Below, piece after piece: positions 32,215 through 44,180 of a DNA stretch of 64,000 bases (position 1 is its first letter; each line of letters begins with the position of its first letter). Position numbers and translations under genes: made by a program. Below the pieces are notes generated by a model that made no database searches, was not told where the DNA came from, and saw only the letters and a list, made by a program, of their open reading frames with translations. This DNA comes from Anastrepha obliqua (lineage: Eukaryota > Arthropoda > Insecta > Diptera > Tephritidae), in assembly GCF_027943255.1 (NCBI RefSeq), contig NC_072892.1, forward strand, positions 21,661,792 to 21,725,791, given 5' to 3'.

Positions 32215-34400
32215 TAAAAATATAACTTTTTCAAATTTCTAAATTTTGAATTATATTTTCATTTTTTTAGTTAAACATTTTTTTAGGTTTTTTTATATTT
32301 AAATTAACTTAAATATTAAATATTTTGATTTTTTTTTATGTTTAAATTAACTCAAATATAAAAATATAGTTTTTCAAAATTTCTAAATTTTGAATTTTTG
32401 ATTTTTTTTTACATTTTTGTAGTTAAAAAAATGCTCATTTTATATTGAAATTAACTAAAATTTAAAAATATAACTTTTTAAAATTCCAAATTTAGAATTT
32501 TAAAATTTTTTTTTAAATTTGTTTTAATAAAACAAATATTTTTTTATATTTAAATTAACTAAAATATAAAAATGTAACTTTACGAAATTTTTAAATTTTG
32601 AATTTTTTTATTTGATTTTTTTAAGTTAAAAAACTATTTTTTTATATTTAAATTGACTACAATTTAAAAATATAACTTTTTCAAATTTCTAAAATTTTAA
32701 TTTTTCCCAATTTAAAAAACAAAACATGTTTTTTATATTCAAATTAACTCATATATAAAAATTAAAAGATAAAAAAAAAACTTTTTTTATGTTCAAATTA
32801 ACTAAAATTTAAATATATGACTTTTTAAAATTCCAAATTTTGAATTTTTGAATTTTTTCCGACTTAATTTTTAACAAAAAAAAATTTTTTTTATGTTTAA
32901 ATGAACTAAAATATAAAAATATAACTTTAAGAAATTTTTAAATTTAAATTTTTTTTTTAATTTTTTTAAGTTAAAAAAATATTTTTTTATATTTAAATTG
33001 ACTACACTTTAAAAATATAACTTTTTCAAATTTCTAAAATTTTAATTTTTCCCAATTTAAAAAAAAAACATGTTTTTTTATATTCAAATTAACTCATATA
33101 TAAAAATTAAAAGTTAAAAAAAAACTTTTTTTATGTTCAAATTAACTAAAATTTAAATATATGACTTTTTAAAATTCCAAATTTTGAATTTTTGAATTTT
33201 TTCCGACTTAATTTTTAACAAAAAAAAATTTTTTTTTATGTTTAAATGAACTAAAATATAAAAATATAACTTTAAGAAATTTTTAAATTTAAATTTTTTT
33301 TTTTTTAATTTTTTTAAGTTAAAAAAATATTTTTTTATATTTAAATTGACTAAAATTTAAAAATATAACTTTTTCAAATTTCTAAGATTTGATTTTTCCC
33401 ATTTTTTTAATTAAAAAAACATGTTTTTTATATTAAAATTGACTAAAATTTAAAAATATAACCTTTCAAAATTCCAAATTTAGAATTTTTGAATTTGGTT
33501 TAATAAAAAAATACTTTTATAATATATATTTCAATTATAACTTTAAGAAATTTTTAAATTTGATTTTTTTAAGTTAAGCAAATATTTTTTATATTTAAAT
33601 TGACTAAAATTTAAGAATATAACTTTTTCATATTTCTAAAATTTGATTTTTCCCGAAAATTTTTAATCAAAAAAATATTTTTTTTTATATTTAAATTAAC
33701 TAAGATTTAAAAACATATCTTTTTAAAATTTCTAAATTTGGATGTTTTTTCGAATTTTTTTTTAATCAAACAAATATATCTTTTATATTTAACCTAAAAT
33801 ATAAAAATACTTTTAAAATTTCTAAATTTTTAATTTATTTTTTTTTATTTAAAAAAATATTTTTTTATATTTAAATAAACTAAAATTTTAAAATATGACT
33901 TTTTAAAATTTCTAAATTTTGAATTTTCGATTTTTTCCGATTTTTTTTAGTTAAAAAAATAGTTTTTTATAGTTAAATTAACTAAAATTTAAAAATATAA
34001 CTTTTCAAAATTTCAAAATTTTTAATTTTTTTTGAATTTTTTTTTTAACAAAAAAACAATTGTTTTATATTCAAATTAACAGAAATGTAAAAATATAACT
34101 ATTTAAAATTTTTCCGATTTTTTTTAAACAAAAAAACATTGTTTTTTGTATATTTAAAGTAGTTAAAATATAGAAATACTTGTAAAATTTCTAAATTTTT
34201 AATTTTTTTTTAATTTTTTTTTTTTTATTTTTTTAGTAAAAAATATATTTTTTATATTTAAATAAACTAAACTTTAAATATATAACTTTTTTAGGAGTTG
34301 TTTTTTAGTTAAAAAAATATTTTTTATATTTAAATAAACTAAACTTTAAATATATAACTTTTTTAAATTTCTAAAATTTCTAAATTTTGAAGTTTTTAAT
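32215..34400 (+). repeat. AT-rich satellite-like array with higher-order repeat
   Basis: About 2.2 kb of imperfect ~95-105-bp units, each built of TATATTTAAATTAACTAAAA, TTTAAAAATATAACTTTTT, CAAATTTCTAAATTTTGAA and a poly-T/poly-A run. A longer unit of about 345 bp (from 32652 to about 32996) is repeated almost identically at 32997-33340. A 70-bp near-identical duplication is at 34256-34380. Almost no G or C; no coding potential. Confidence 0.9.
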
Positions 34401-35128
34401 TTTTCGGTATAACTTAGGGGCGAAAAAACAATAACATAACCACACGCATTACACTTCTTACATACGCACAAACACACACACACACACACACTAATTTGAC
34501 CAACGACAACATTTTCACTTCTTCCTCATTTCAGTAAAATCCCTAAATCGTAAAATATGGCTTTTGCTAAGTGGTTTAGAAATTTTAAACTTTTCTGATT
34601 TCCCCGTTTTGTTCACCCTTCCCTCTTTAACGCCACCATTTTATGAGTCTTCATAAAATGCATTGGAAAAGTTTTCAAGTGGATTTTAACGGTATTACGC
34701 GCACACTTGCATTAAAATTAATTTTCCTCGCCACTAAACTCGGGCCACTTGCACTTTGGAGTTTTATCGAAATGCATTCGAGTGTTGAGCAAAAGTTGAA
34801 TGCGCATTTGATTTGGTATTCGCAATTTGATTTCAATTTTGTTTAGCCATTTTCATCACTGAATGCAAACTTCAGTTCTTCTACATCAATTGATTGTATT
34901 CAAAACTCAATTTGTAGCGATGGACATGCAAGCGTGGACATTCAAATTCAAGCTTAAAAAACAAAAACAAAGTGCAAAATCTCTGATAGGAAAACAATTT
35001 TTTAATTAAAAACAAATAAAAATAAGTTTGGAAGTTTAATTATGCCGTAGAAGAAATTCATTGAACTTTGTTGGTCTAGGTGCCGAGTCAACAAATACAA
35101 GATTGCAAGATTCCCATGTACATACATA
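34401..35128. other. Non-coding DNA with a (CA)n microsatellite
   Basis: (CA)n at about 34471-34492. The rest has no supported feature. Confidence 0.6.
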
Positions 35129-36341
35129 CTAGGTTTTTCAATCAGTTTTGCGTTTCGATAAGAGAGAGAGTTGCTACTAGTTTAAATTTTTTAAAGTGTG
35201 AAGTTTCATTTTAATCTGTCAATTCTTTCTTTGATTGCAAGCCATTTAGGCTCGACGGGTCACAGTATTTTCTACAATGAAAAAAACCAAGTACAGTGCA
35301 GTCATTGAATCTTTATTTTTGGAAGGTTTAAAAGCAAAAGGAAATTTATGAACTAATGATGAAAGTGTATAAGGACTTTTCGCCATCAATTAGTGCAGTA
35401 GAAAGCTGAGTTGCTGAATTTAAACGTTGTCGTAGAAGCTTTCAAGACGATCCACATCAAGGAAGTCCAAAAGCAGCAACAACACCAGAAATCGTAGAAA
35501 AGAAACAGGAAATCGTATTGGAAAATCGTCGAGTGCCTGAAAGAGATTTAGTAGAAGCTCTAGGCATCTCAGTGGGTAGTGTAAGCAATGTTTCGGCTGG
35601 AGTATTGGGTTTCAGAAAACTGTGTGCGCAATGGGTGCCGCATTAGCTAACTATGAAACAAAAACACATTCGCATGCGACGTTCTCAGCAACATTTAGAG
35701 CGTTTTTGAGAGGATAAAGTGGATTTTGAGCGTCCATTCATCACTGTGGATGAGACTTGGGTCTATCGTCTTGATCTGAAATCAAACACAGAGACTAAAG
35801 AGTGGTGTGAACCTGGTTCTTCGGCTACGAAACGAGTTCGTGTCCAGAAATCGGCCAAGAAGTGGTTAGCATCTGTTTTCTGGGATGCGAAAGCAATTTC
35901 GTTCGTGAATTACCTCGAAACTGGTAAATCAAAAAATTCTGACTATTATTGTAACGTTTCAGACCAGCCAAAGGAAATAATTCGTGCAAAAGTACCCAGT
36001 TCGCAAAAGAAAAAAGTTACTTTTCATGCATTTTGACCATGACTAAAATACATTAATTAAAGCTCGAATTGTTTTAAAGTTGTTGTTAAGTTCTACTTTC
36101 CTCAATTTCCAAACATAAAAAAATGCATGCGTGGAGAGCGTTTTTCAGCAAATGAAGAGGTCATAACAGCTCTGGTGGCTTATTTTACAGACCTTCCAGA
36201 TTCTCACTTCCGGGAAGAAATTCATAAATTAGAATCTCGTTGGAACCAGTATATTGATATTCAGGAAGACTATACTGAATATTTAATAATAAGTATTGCA
36301 AGCCCATAAAATTGTGTTTTTCTAATCGAAGCGCAACCTAG
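35129..36341 (+). mobile_element. mariner element with both ends, TA-flanked, decayed
   Basis: Begins CTAGGTTTTTCAATCAGTTT after TA (35127-35128) and ends GCGCAACCTAG before TA (36342-36343). The right terminus has lost ~16 bp relative to the left. The protein is readable in pieces: MKKTKYSAVIESLFLEGLK from 35278, FERPFITVDETWVYRLDL at 35722-35775 (first catalytic Asp), QKSAKKWLASVFWDAKAISF, then DSHFREEIHKLESRWNQYID at the end. The block containing the second Asp and HPPYSPDLAPSD is deleted near 36025-36100. Sister of the copy at 1-638. Confidence 0.9.
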
Positions 36342-36564
36342 TAAATGCTTATGACAGAAAGACTAAAAAGGCTTTCATATTTTGAAGATAACTGGGGAAT
36401 TATTTGTTATTTCAGCTTCTGTGCACTTTTATGTTCTTTTCATGCATATTTTGTGCGAGAAGACCTATAGTGAAATTTCGCGAGGAATAATTTTCTAGAA
36501 CATTTTAACCCTCTAGCGACCTTAAAAATGCATTGTTTTCAAACCTGGCGGCCACCCGAGCAAA

Positions 36565-37629
36565 CAATCTCGCAGATACGTCAGCTTGATTCTAAAAGAA
36601 GTGGGCAAAAATCCAAAAGTTACTGCCGAGGATATAGCAAGCTCATCCAGCAAGTATGTTCATGCAAGAACAATTCAAAGAGCTCTAAACAAAAACGGCT
36701 TTCATAGTAGAACACCACGAAAAAAGCATCTTATTTCTGAAGAAAAGACCGCAAACTTCGCCTGGAGTTCGCCAAAGCACACAGGGAAAAGGGGATGGAT
36801 TTTGGCAAAAAGGTTTGTTTACAGATGAGTTGAAGTTTAATATATTCGGTAGCGATGCAAGAGCAAAAGTGTGGAGGAAAAGAAATACTGTATTGAGTCC
36901 GAAGAATTTGGTATCAACAGTGAAGCATCGTGGCGGCAGTGTAATGGTTTGGGAAGCTGTTGCTGCATCTGGAGTTGGAAGATTAGTATTGATTGAAGGT
37001 AATACGGAACCAATATTGGAAGTCAATCTGAAATCTTCGGTGGATGATTTGAAGCTTAGTCCAGGTTGGGTCTTTCAACAGGATAACGATCCAAAGTACA
37101 CAGCACACATTGTGAAGGATTGGCTGCTTTACCATGCTCCGAGGCAATTGAATACACCACCGCAAAGTCCAGATTTGAATATTATTGAACATGTCTGAGA
37201 AATTTTAGATCGAAAAATTAGAAAAAATCCGATTTCAAGCGCTTCAGTACTCTAAGAAAGACTAATAGAAGTTCTGCAGAGTTAACAAATTCTCATTAGT
37301 CACCTCGATGCCACGATGGCTTGAAGCTGTAATTGATGCTAATGATGGACCAACTAAATACTAAGAAGCAATATTACTTAGAGGTAAGTGAAGTTTTTCA
37401 CACTGGAATAAGATATTTGTGTACTGTATGTAGACTTTTGTCCCTCCCCTTGGTTTTAGGTTTTTTTGCTATAGCTTTGCTATTTTATGTTAATGTAGGG
37501 ATTTTCTAAAGTTTATAATGATTAGAAAAAGCATTCAAATAAAACTGTGTAAGCACATTTTTCAGTAAAGTTTTTGAACTTTCAATCCAGTGGAAACGGG
37601 GGGAGTATGTAGACTTTTGTCGGTCACTG
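36565..37629 (+). mobile_element. Tc1-like (DD34E) element, 5'-truncated
   Basis: Transposase pieces in order: ILKEVGKNPKVTAEDIASS (helix-turn-helix), MFTDELKFNIFGSDARAKVW (first Asp), GGSVMVWEAVAASG, FQQDNDPKYTAHIVKDWL (second Asp) and NTPPQSPDLNIIEHV then stop where W should follow. The Glu is 34 residues after the Asp, so this is Tc1 type. The 3' end shows TATGTAGACTTTTGTC twice (about 37427 and 37607), an inverted/direct-repeat type terminus ending CGGTCACTG before TA at 37630. No matching left terminus was found. Frameshift between 36810 and 36830. Confidence 0.85.
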
Positions 37630-37872
37630 TAATTTAAAAAAAAATGAGCCTATTAAAAATGTGAGAATTTAAAAAGCTTTGGGTGTTTCAGTATTTGCTC
37701 GAGGTATTTTCATCCTCAGTTGGGGTGATTGCGCCCCCAAAATGCTTGTTGCACTGGCATATGGAGGAATTGCTTATAAAGAGCATTTGATGGTTGCTTT
37801 AAAGGAGCAACTTTATATGAAACTTTGCATCAACCAGGTCGTAATGCTGCTAAGGAGGAATCTAATGCTTTA

Positions 37873-39162
37873 CGAGGGGTGCCTTTAATATGTCGGGATT
37901 TGGCAACCCTGCTGTTGCAATCTGGCAACTGACAGCTGTATCGCAAAGTTTGACATTTTTTGGCTTTTACGTACTCAGAACGTTTTGAAATACCAGCGCT
38001 ATTTGTGTTGTTTACAGTAACTTAAAGGATTCATCTCGGTCCAAAAATGGAATTAAAACGTGAACATTTTCGTGCGATTATTTTTTACAACTTTCGACGT
38101 GGATTAACTCAGCAACATTGCATGGATGAACTTAATTCATTTTTTGGCGATGAAGCTCCATCAAGGACCAGTGTTTATCGATGGTATGGTGAATTCAATC
38201 GTGGTCGTAGTTCACTCTAAGACGAATTTCGTGAAGCTCGTCCAAAATCAGTTGTTGTTCCGAAAACCATTGATGCTGTGCGCGAACTGATATTGCAAGA
38301 TCGTCATGTGACCTATCGTGAGATTGAGACAATCTTAGGCATTAGTGGGACCAGCATACATTCAATATTGCATAAACATTTGACTGTCAAAAAAATTTGT
38401 TCGCTTTGGATCCCACACAATTTGTCAATCGCTCAAAAAAAAAGGCTCGTGTCGATTGGTCGAAGGAAATGCTCAAAAAATACGATCGCGGGGCTTCGAA
38501 ACACGTCTATGACATCGTGACAGGTGATGAATCATGGATTTACGCGTATGAGCCCGAAAGTAAACTAGAGTCGACTGTATGGGTGTTTCAAGATGAGCCA
38601 AATCCAACAAAAGTTGTTCGCGCACGAAGCACTTCCAAGCAAATGGTCGCCTGTTTTTTCGGAAAAACTGGACATGTCGCAATCGTACCACTAGAACAAC
38701 GCAGAACAGTAAATTCTGAGTGGTACACAACCATTTGTTTGCCAGTTGTCTTCCAAGAAATTAGGAAAACCAATCGCCAAAGACGGATCACTCTTCACCA
38801 GGACAATGCGAGCTCTCACACATCGGCTCAAACAACTGCATTTTTGAGCACCCAAAATATCGAATTAATGGGTCATCCGCCGTATAGTCCTGACTTGGCA
38901 CCGAATGACTTCTTTTTATTCCCGTACGTAACTGAGAGGTTAACGTTTTTCGACACCTGAAGAAGCGGTTGCGGCATTCAGAATGCATGTTTTGGAGGTA
39001 CCTCATTCAGAGTGGCAAAAGTGCTTCGACAATTGGTTCAAACGCATGCAAAAGTGTATACCTAGATCTTCATGGAGAATATTTTGAAAAACAATAAAGT
39101 GATTTTCGATGATTAAAATTTGTTTTTGTTCTCTAATCCCGACATGAAAAAGGCACCCCTCG
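37873..39162 (+). mobile_element. Full-length mariner (1,290 bp) with perfect ends, inactivated
   Basis: TA-flanked. Left end CGAGGGGTGCCTTTAATATG; the right end is its complement with three changes (CGAGGGGTGCCTTTTTCATG). The transposase starts at ATG 38047 (MELKREHFRAIIFYNFRRGL) and has a paired helix-turn-helix region (TYREIETILGISGTS). It carries VTGDESWIYAYEPESKLEST (first Asp), LHQDNASSHTSAQTTAF (second Asp) and GHPPYSPDLAPNDFFLF (third Asp, 34 residues on). Lesions: TAA at 38218-38220 in codon 58, a frameshift in the poly-A run near 38435, another after 38935. The C-terminus VPHSEWQKCFDNWFKRMQK is readable. The catalytic triad itself is intact, so this is one of the youngest copies here. 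Confidence 0.93.
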
Positions 39163-39535
39163 TATAACAATCACTCCTAGCAAAATTTGTGGATGATTTC
39201 TTGCGATTTTAAAATAAAAAAACCATAACAGCCATAAGAAAATCACATCTTTACTTTCTTCAATAATTCACTCATTCGTAACTCCTCCAACTGCTGTTAC
39301 TCTACCAAAAATAATACAAATTATCATAAAATAAAGGAGAATTTTGTGTCAATCTTAGCCATAAAGCAGAGCTAAAATTTCAATGCTTAAATTCAAAGCA
39401 GTTGCCAAACAGCTTAACCATCCATTGGGCACCCGAATCTGGGCAGAATCACTTTCTCGACTTTGGGCGTGAATTTAATATATTTCTGATATAGCTAAAG
39501 ACTTGAGTTTCCAGGTAGCTTCTAAAATTTAACTT
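39163..39535. other. Short unassigned AT-rich spacer
   Basis: Nothing recognised. Confidence 0.5.
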
Positions 39536-41562
39536 TCTATCGATTTATGGATATCTAAGATATAAAAGAAAGTCATGTTAGTTACACTATTTATAACTCG
39601 AGAACGGCTGAACCGATTTGGCTGACAATTGGTGGAGAGGTAGCTTAGAACTAGGAGACGGACATAGGATACTTTTTATCCCATTCGAATGCGTTCCCGT
39701 GAAGTCACTATAAAATGTGGTATAACAAAAACGCATCTGATAAGGAATAACAAAACGCAAATGACAGGTAAACGTAATTTTGTCTATGGTTAAGTAGAAA
39801 ATTTGATAATATAAATTTTGTCAGAAATATATAATCACAGTAATTTGTATTCTCTTTGAATCATCATTATCAATGCCGCGACCAAGACGATTGAATCTTT
39901 CCCGACAAAGCCGTTATGCAAGAAGGATACAAAACATTGCGAATGAAACGACTGAAGAAGCACAAGGAATTGCCCGTGAAGAGCGCCGCGTTAATATGGC
40001 TCGACTTCGTGCTTCTCAATCACAAGAGCAAAGCGAGGCAGCCCGTGAAACGGCTTGGTTGGCAATGCGAAATCGTCGAGGGAATAACAGAGATAAACAA
40101 GTAGATCATTTTCGATGCACAAGAAGAGAATTAGCAAGTGCTGATTTGAATCGAGCAGCGTTTCGATATGATTACAACACTGATTACTGCTTGCATCCTA
40201 GCGTTTGCATTGGGCCAATGAACGTTGTTTGCGAGTATTGTGGCGCATTGAAGTTTTCTGGAGAAACGCCCGCATTGTGCTGCCTTAGTGGAAGAGAGAA
40301 ATTGCCATTATTGAATTTTTTGGAGGCGCAATGATTTTACTGTCTGGCGACTTCCGCCAAACACTACCAGTAATTCCAAGACTAACGGCTGCTGATGAAA
40401 TAAACGCTTGCCTCAAATCATCGAATCTATGGCGCTTTGTGAAGAAACTTCAGTTGACAACGAACATGAGAGTTGCATTACTTAATGATGCATCTGCTGA
40501 AGATTTCTCTTAGCAATTACTGACTATCGGTAATGGTCGAGTACCTGTCGACGAATCCAGCGGATTGATTTCATTTCCTTAGAATATCTGTAACTTTGTC
40601 TCATCGAAAGACAAACTTATCAATAAAGTATTCCCAAACATCATTAATAACTAGAAAAATAATGAATGGTTGAGTGAGCGAGCAATTTTAGCGGCTAAGA
40701 ATAAAGATGTAGATGACTTAAACTACATAATTCAAAATGATACCATTGGAACAATGCATTCATTCAAATCCATTGACTGTGTAACAAATGAAGATGAAGC
40801 CACCAACTATCCAATTGAATTTTTAAACTCCTTGGATGTGCCTAGCTTACCATCGCACAATTTACGCCTAAAAAATGGCTCCCTTTTTGGGTGTTTGGCC
40901 GAGCTCCTCCTCCTATTTGTGGTGTGCGTCTTGATGTTGTTCAACAAATGGAGGGACCTACAGTTTTTAAGCCGACTCGGAACTGCAGATATTTTTTGTG
41001 AGGAGCTGTTTCATGGCACTCGGGGGTTTGCCATTGCCGTCCGAGGGGCGACCGCTATTAGAAAAAACTTTTTCCTAATTTTTAATCTTTCACCGAGATT
41101 CGAACCGACGTTCGCTCTCTGAATTCCGAATGGTAGTCACGCACCAACCCATTCAGCCACGGCGGCCGCCAAATAAATTGATGAACAATGTGATTTACGC
41201 GACGATACTCAAAGGAAAATTCGAAGGTGAAGAAGTTCTCATTCCGAGGACCATGATCATGACCATTAACATATCACAAGGCCAATCCTTGAAAGTTTGT
41301 GATCTGAATCTAGAAAATCAATGTTTCTCACATGGCCAATTATATGTGGCATGTTCACAGGTCGAAAAACCATCTGCGTTGTTTGTTTTTGTACGTGATA
41401 ATAAAACAAAGAATGTCGTGTATCACAAGGTGCTTAACTGAAGAGTGCAATCTATTAAAGCTTCATTGAAATACTTGATTAATAAAAAAATTAACCTAAT
41501 AAAATCAAAAATTTGCTTTTTTATTGCCTCTAGGGCGGAACAAAGTTCGCCGGATCAGCTAG
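39536..41562 (+). mobile_element. Helitron remnant (Rep/helicase, large internal deletion)
   Basis: Begins TCTATCGATTTATGGATATC and carries the characteristic leader (CGAGAACGGCTGAACCGATT). It ends in a GC-rich hairpin (GGCGGAACAAAGTTCGCC) followed ~8 bp later by CTAG at 41559-41562, the Helitron 3' signature. ORF 39873-40334 is the N-terminal region with CEYCGALKFSGETPALCCL. It jumps to the PIF1-type helicase: MILLSGDFRQTLPVIPR, LWRFVKKLQLTTNMRV, LSERAILAAKNKDVDDLN, PSHNLRLK, then beyond a SINE TINISQGQSLKVCDLNLEN and SHGQLYVACSQV. The replication-initiator (HUH) domain and helicase Walker A are gone. Stops and frameshifts. Confidence 0.92.
40882..41171 (-). mobile_element. Nearly full-length tRNA-derived SINE inside the Helitron
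   Basis: Minus strand: GGCGGCCGCCGTGGCTGAAT with A box TGGCTGAATGG (41149-41159), B box GGTTCGAATCTCG (41094-41106), core GCGGTCGCCCCTCGGACGGC, then CATGAAACAGCTCCTCAC and the 3' part GAGGAGGAGCTCGGCCAAAC ending CCCAAAAAGGG. Both internal pol III promoter boxes are close to consensus with spacing as in tRNAs with a long variable arm (Ser/Leu type). Roughly 65 bp of helicase sequence is missing at the insertion point. Confidence 0.9.
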
Positions 41563-43719
41563 CAACTTTTTAAAAAGCATCTTTCAACATCGAACAGAAC
41601 GAAAAAAGGCCAGATCCGGGAGCCTAACTGACGGTTTTAGAAAAGGTGTCCAACGGAGGACTACGGCTTGACTTGTGACAACGCTCGAATTTGCAGTATT
41701 TCTATTTCTGAATTTTTATCAGCTGAGTGCACCCAAGTGTATTTGCATGTGGCATACCGACCCTTAGACTGAAGATTGGATAAATCTCGAAGGCACATAA
41801 AACAAAAATATAATGGCAAAAGGATTTTGTGACTCGGGAGGTTCGGTTGTGTCATAAAAAAAATTCTCATCAAACTCATGTTGCCGCCCACATACCACGC
41901 CTTTTGCTGCAAAACATATGCGCAGCTTTTAGCACAGCCTAAACCATCAATTTTGACTCGTTTTTCATCATTCGCATTAAACGAATAGTCATCCAAAAAA
42001 AATTACTTCAAATTTGTCCCCTGATTCCACAAAAGTTTTCAATTTCAATTTACTTTTATCTCCACCAATTGCCCTTTCAAAAGTTGTATATTAAATTTAG
42101 TTTGATGGTACGTTTGGCGCACAAACTTAACAGCCCTGCCGTCGTCACATCACCAGCTTTTAAGAGACTACTTTGGCAAGTGCCATGACCTGCTCATTAG
42201 CCTCAGCCGTGTGCCCATCACATTGCTCACACTCAATTGGCCTGGGTTTAGTGTAATTTCACCTGCACATTTCACACACACACATACATACATATATCAT
42301 ATACACAAATACACTTACGTACACTTAAATTTCACTTTATTGCACACAAAACCCGTTAATTTGAATTTGCAGGAAAGTCCAATTAAAAAGGTGAACTAAT
42401 TTTATTTATCTAACAAAAAAAGGTGCAGTGATAAAAGTAGACAAATGAGGTAGCATAAGAAGAAGCTGAGACAGCGAGGACGAGGGAGAGAGTGGAAAGA
42501 AGAGCAAAAAGTAGGAAATAATATAAAACGGCTGCCAACTTTGTAAGCTTATTGCTTATTTTTTGCTTTTATTTTTAAGAGTCCAATAACTTTTTGAAGC
42601 CATTTCCCTGCAGAGTCTCTTTCCGGCTTTCCGCCGCTGCACTGTTGCCACCCTGGAAAACTTTCAATGAAGCGTAAATGAACTGTGCACACCAGCATTT
42701 GGCCTCGATTTCATTGCAGTCACGCGTCTTTTATTGTCTGCCTTCTTGAGGCCATCACTGTGGTGGCGGCGGCGGCGGCGGCGGTTTGGCGTTCTTCCCA
42801 AGACAGGTGGCAAAGATTTGCTAAAATTTATTTGCTCTGTCACTTTTGCCAGCCTACTGTGTCCGTCTATCGTAAGTCCTGTGAGTGATAGTAGTAGGTG
42901 CATTTAAAGTGAAGCAGAGCATGGCTAACTGGAGCTGCAACAACAACAATTGCAAAGCAGAATGTGACAATGTTGAGTTACCAAAAGTTTTTACGACAAT
43001 ATTCGTTAGTGTCTGGCAACAGAAGTGCAAAAAGTACGAGCTGCTAGCTCAATTGCGAATTCATTGCCGCTCAAAAATGTCCTAGGCGGACATGTCCTGC
43101 GACAATGGGGGGATCCTGCTGTTAAGGTGTGTAAAAAGCTACTTTGTTCTCACTTCAATTGCCACGTAGCCGTTTACCTGGCGCTGCGCTGCTACCTCCT
43201 TTTCTCGCTCGTTCTCTCTCCCCCTCTTTCTTTATATGAACTTTTCCTTCAGCTCGCTTTCACTGACGAAATTGTGCCAGCTTCTTTGCAGGCAATGGAC
43301 GTGCCATTTAAATTTTGAATGCAACTCGATATTTATTCGACCGCCGCAAACCATACGAGAGAAGTGGAATTTGGCGAAGATGTGTTTTTGGCCAAGTGTA
43401 GAATAGCCTATAAACTGAGTATTTGGCCATGTTAAAGATTCACTCCATTTAATAGGTAAGTTTTTTGTATTTGTTATGCGCATTGCAGTATTTCTTTGCC
43501 ACTTTGCCCAACGGACCCAAAGTCCACAAAGCGCTTGGCTTCGTATCATCGAAGAAGCTTGTCTTGTGCCATTGTGAAAAATTTTGAGATCTCAGCGAGA
43601 TAAGAAACGGCTTAAGATGTGATGAGTAAACAGTTTGAACAAAGCACAGAGGCTTCCGAGGCGAAACCTATCGCCGAGAGCATCCCAAATATTTGGTAAA
43701 GTAAATCATTAGCAGAGAT
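41563..43719. other. Non-coding DNA with microsatellites
   Basis: (CA)n near 42281-42292 and (GGC)n near 42763-42785. Scattered ORFs lack motifs. No gene supported. Confidence 0.5.
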
Positions 43720-44130
43720 TACGACTAGTGGCAGTTTTTGGATATACCCCAGTTTTTAGCTGGTAATACGGCTGTACAACGTGGGAGGCCACCGCAATAA
43801 TCATAACGCACCTTCAAACGTTCATTAACCACTGCTTGCGCCACATAATGGGAAAATCCTGGCCACGTACTAACAACACTAACTAACACCGAATTACTTA
43901 GGGGGGCCAATTTATCCGATGTGGCGACTGAAATCACAAGAAAGAAATGACAGTGGATCGGCCACACCTGGAGGAAGACTGACGACAGCATCGCCAAACA
44001 GGCGCTCTGATGGAACCCCTTCCAATAGACAGGACGAAATGTAGGCAGACCACGAACCAGTTGGCGCCGTTTAGCGGAGGCGAAAATGAGGTTTTAGAAT
44101 AAGATTTGGAATGAGTTTAGAGCCTTTGCA
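43720..44130 (+). mobile_element. RTE-type reverse transcriptase C-terminal remnant
   Basis: With frameshifts and stops: YGCTTWEATATIITHLQTF, INHCLRHIMGKSWP, then EITRKK-QWIGHTWRKTDDSI, AKQAL-WNPFQ and GRPRTSWRRLAEAKM. This is the conserved tail (RRKWxWIGHTLRK...ALEWNPQGxRxxGRPRxTWRR) of RTE-like LINEs. Confidence 0.8.
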
Positions 44131-44180
44131 CGAATCCGTGTTCGATGGTGAAGAGGAGTTGCCGAGGCCGTATGCTTCAA

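Noticed and set aside
41094..41171. A functional tRNA gene
   Set aside because: A and B boxes are present but the sequence is continuous with the SINE body and does not give a clean cloverleaf by eye.
42664..42903. ORF with a run of arginines as a DNA-binding protein
   Set aside because: Arises from the (GGC)n microsatellite read on the minus strand.
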